A stretch of 64,000 bases of DNA from Cyanobacteria bacterium CYA (lineage in GTDB: Bacteria > Planctomycetota > Phycisphaerae > Phycisphaerales > UBA1924): assembly GCA_008363215.1 (NCBI GenBank), contig RHKP01000004.1, positions 62,001 to 126,000 on the forward strand. Reading direction: 5' to 3'. Of the stretch, positions 62,606-64,000 are shown piece by piece (positions within the stretch are counted from its first letter, which is position 1; the number at the start of each line of letters is the position of its first letter). The position numbers were made by a program, and so were the translations under genes. Below the pieces are notes generated by a model. It was given only the letters and a program-made list of their open reading frames with translations, made no database searches and was not told the DNA's origin.

Positions 62606-63948
62606 TCGGGCGCTTCCTCGGATCGCGTGGCGTGCGGCGTTTCCGGCGGAGCCGGATGGCGATGGTGTCGCTGGCGGTGATCGGGGCGTACTTCGCGGCG
62701 GCGGTGGCGGTGACGCTGGGTGTGATTTCGCGCGACGACACAAAGATGCGCGTGGGCCCGAACCGGTTTCCGGGCCTCCTCGAGCGCATCGATGCCGAGA
62801 AGCGGTATGAGTTCGACAAGTGGTACGTGGGCGAGTTGTCGAGTGTGTTCGGGCGGGCGCAGCGCGCCGGGGACAAGGACGCGGCGAGGAAGATTCTCGA
62901 CGCGTTCGCGCTGGGCGAGCGCCGGATCGCCGCTGCGCCGGCGGGAGAACTGATCCCGGTGTATGAGTCGATGGAGTCGGCGTGGAAGGAACTCGATGAA
63001 GCGCTGGCAGTGCGGGAGGATCTTTCGGATGAGCGCTTCGCGCTGCGGGCCGACGCGGGCGAGCAGCGTGCGGCCGGAACGGACTCCAGCGCGACCGAGG
63101 CGCGTCTGAGCGAAGTGGAGGAGCGGTTGACGGAGGTTCGCCCGCGTGTCGAGGCGTTGTATGAGCAGGTGGAGAGCGCAATCGAGGTGCTGCTGCCGAT
63201 GCCCGAAGGAGTCGACGGGCTGGTGTATCGGCTGCGCATCGGGCTGGGGACGGACAGCAAAGGGGCATCGATTTCGTCGCAGGCGGTCTACAGCGTGAAA
63301 ATTGCGTTCCAGGTGGGGTTTGTCACGGCGCTGCTGGCGGTGCTGATCGGGACGATTCTGGGGGCTTCGGCGGCCTTCTTCGGCGGGTGGGTCGACCACC
63401 TGGTGCTGTGGATCGTGTCGACCCTGTCGTCGATCCCGTACCTGGTGCTGCTGGCGGTGTTCGTGTACGTGTTCCAGGCGCCGGCGCTGGCCGAGTGGTT
63501 TGACAACCCCGATCGCCCGGGACTGGCGCTGGTGCCGCTGTACGCGGCCTTCGGCATGACATTCTGGATTGGTACGTGCCGGGTAGTCCGCGGCGAGGTG
63601 ATGAAGATCAAGGAACTCGAGTACGTGCAGGCGGCGATGGCGCTGGGGTTCGGGCGGTTTTACATCCTGCTGAGGCACATCATCCCGAACACGGCGCACA
63701 TCATGTTCATCAACTTTTCGCTGCTGTTCATCGGGGCGATCAAGAGCGAGGTGATCCTGACGTTCCTGGGGCTGGGCGTGAAGGGACAGCCGAGTTGGGG
63801 GATCATGATCAGCCACGGGGCCGACGGGGTGACCAACTTCTTCTTCTGGGAAGTGGGAGCGGCGACGGTATTCATGTTCGTGCTGGTGCTGGCGTTCAAC
63901 ATCGTGTCGGACGCGCTGCAGGATGCGTTTGATCCCAAGCATGTGTGA
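62602..63948 (+). CDS. ABC-transporter permease, DppC/OppC type, with large insertion
   Basis: A 448-aa permease, compared with about 300 for the family. The first transmembrane helix (MAMVSLAVIGAYFAAAVAV) and the core after RIGLGTDSKGASISSQAVYS, including the EAA loop AALGFGRFYILLRHIIPN-type region and the end FGDALQDAFDPKHV, are normal. Between them (about 50-215) lies an added charged, helical extracytoplasmic stretch, including ARLSEVEERLTEVRPRVEAL, predicted coiled coil. The reading frame is uninterrupted, so it is not an assembly error. It starts in the ATGA shared with the DppB gene. Confidence 0.9.
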   Translation: MIGRFLGSRGVRRFRRSRMAMVSLAVIGAYFAAAVAVTLGVISRDDTKMRVGPNRFPGLLERIDAEKRYEFDKWYVGELSSVFGRAQRAGDKDAARKILDAFALGERRIAAAPAGELIPVYESMESAWKELDEALAVREDLSDERFALRADAGEQRAAGTDSSATEARLSEVEERLTEVRPRVEALYEQVESAIEVLLPMPEGVDGLVYRLRIGLGTDSKGASISSQAVYSVKIAFQVGFVTALLAVLIGTILGASAAFFGGWVDHLVLWIVSTLSSIPYLVLLAVFVYVFQAPALAEWFDNPDRPGLALVPLYAAFGMTFWIGTCRVVRGEVMKIKELEYVQAAMALGFGRFYILLRHIIPNTAHIMFINFSLLFIGAIKSEVILTFLGLGVKGQPSWGIMISHGADGVTNFFFWEVGAATVFMFVLVLAFNIVSDALQDAFDPKHV

Positions 63949-63954
63949 GGCGCG

Positions 63955-64000
63955 ATGATCACGGGTATGGAAGGCACAGGCGCGGGGGTGATCGAGAGCG
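63955..64000 (+). CDS. Start of the next ABC-operon gene (truncated by window end)
   Basis: An open frame begins ATG at 63955, 6 bp after the permease stop; 15 codons are visible (MITGMEGTGAG…). By position it should be the DppD-type ATPase, but the visible part is too short to show any motif. An in-frame ATG at 63967 is an alternative start. Confidence 0.4.
   Translation, partial: MITGMEGTGAGVIES

Overview
The window is a GC-rich chromosomal segment that most likely comes from a planctomycete, probably of the class Phycisphaerae. The pointers are two exported proteins ending in twin GC-type dockerin units (…DFFDxQ…GDG…FFDxQ…GCP), a choice-of-anchor-B/LVIVD-type surface protein, a futalosine-pathway gene (mqnC), TPR-sulfotransferase and M56-TPR fusions, and frequent GTG/TTG starts. 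This placement is inferred from protein content; there is no rRNA in the window. I found no tRNA, rRNA, CRISPR array, insertion sequence or prophage. About 51 genes are supported, and both ends cut a gene (flagellin on the left, probably an oligopeptide-transporter ATPase on the right).

Layout. 1-7997: flagellin C-terminus, XerD recombinase, MqnC, an FMN reductase, LipB, then a DUF2231 membrane protein translationally coupled to a P1B-4 metal ATPase. 8008-12508: TPR-sulfotransferase, LhgO-like oxidase, xylulokinase. 12666-22438: small heat-shock protein, the large dockerin/LVIVD protein, an unknown secreted protein, two divergent GT4 glycosyltransferases, an amidohydrolase, an exported lipoprotein and an exported TPR protein. 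22466-33840: the rplKAJL-rpoBC transcription/translation cluster, with its own promoter, an internal terminator before rpoB and two small overlapping reading frames between rpoB and rpoC. 33919-37231: a DUF438/hemerythrin/PAS sensor divergent from a dockerin-tagged pentaheme cytochrome. 37263-48498: Nudix, M50 protease, rhomboid, Tgt, YajC, SecDF fusion, LysM protein, and two sugar-nucleotide enzymes. 48722-53475: GNAT acetyltransferase, H+-pyrophosphatase, bS21, NYN nuclease, lipoprotein. 53544-56893: BlaI repressor plus an M56 peptidase with a TPR tail. 56980-59638 (minus): a tight four-gene operon (lipoprotein, AONS-type aminotransferase, IMPase-type phosphatase, CxxC zinc protein). 59731-64000: a peptide-type ABC transporter operon.

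How genes work together. The ribosomal/RNA-polymerase cluster and the tgt-yajC-secDF run are classic housekeeping operons. The BlaI/M56 pair looks like an antirepressor system in which a TPR array replaces the penicillin sensor; an inverted repeat sits inside its own promoter, and the same promoter hexamers and spacing recur in front of the ABC transporter. The hemerythrin/PAS protein and the dockerin cytochrome share a divergent control region, suggesting redox-linked extracytoplasmic electron transfer.

The observations I would follow up first are the rpoB-rpoC small reading frames, the missing second zinc site of RpoC, a covarying hairpin found in two convergent spacers, the dockerin-tagged cytochrome, the common C-terminal tail on two unrelated intramembrane proteases, and large extracytoplasmic insertions in the DppC-type permease and SecDF.
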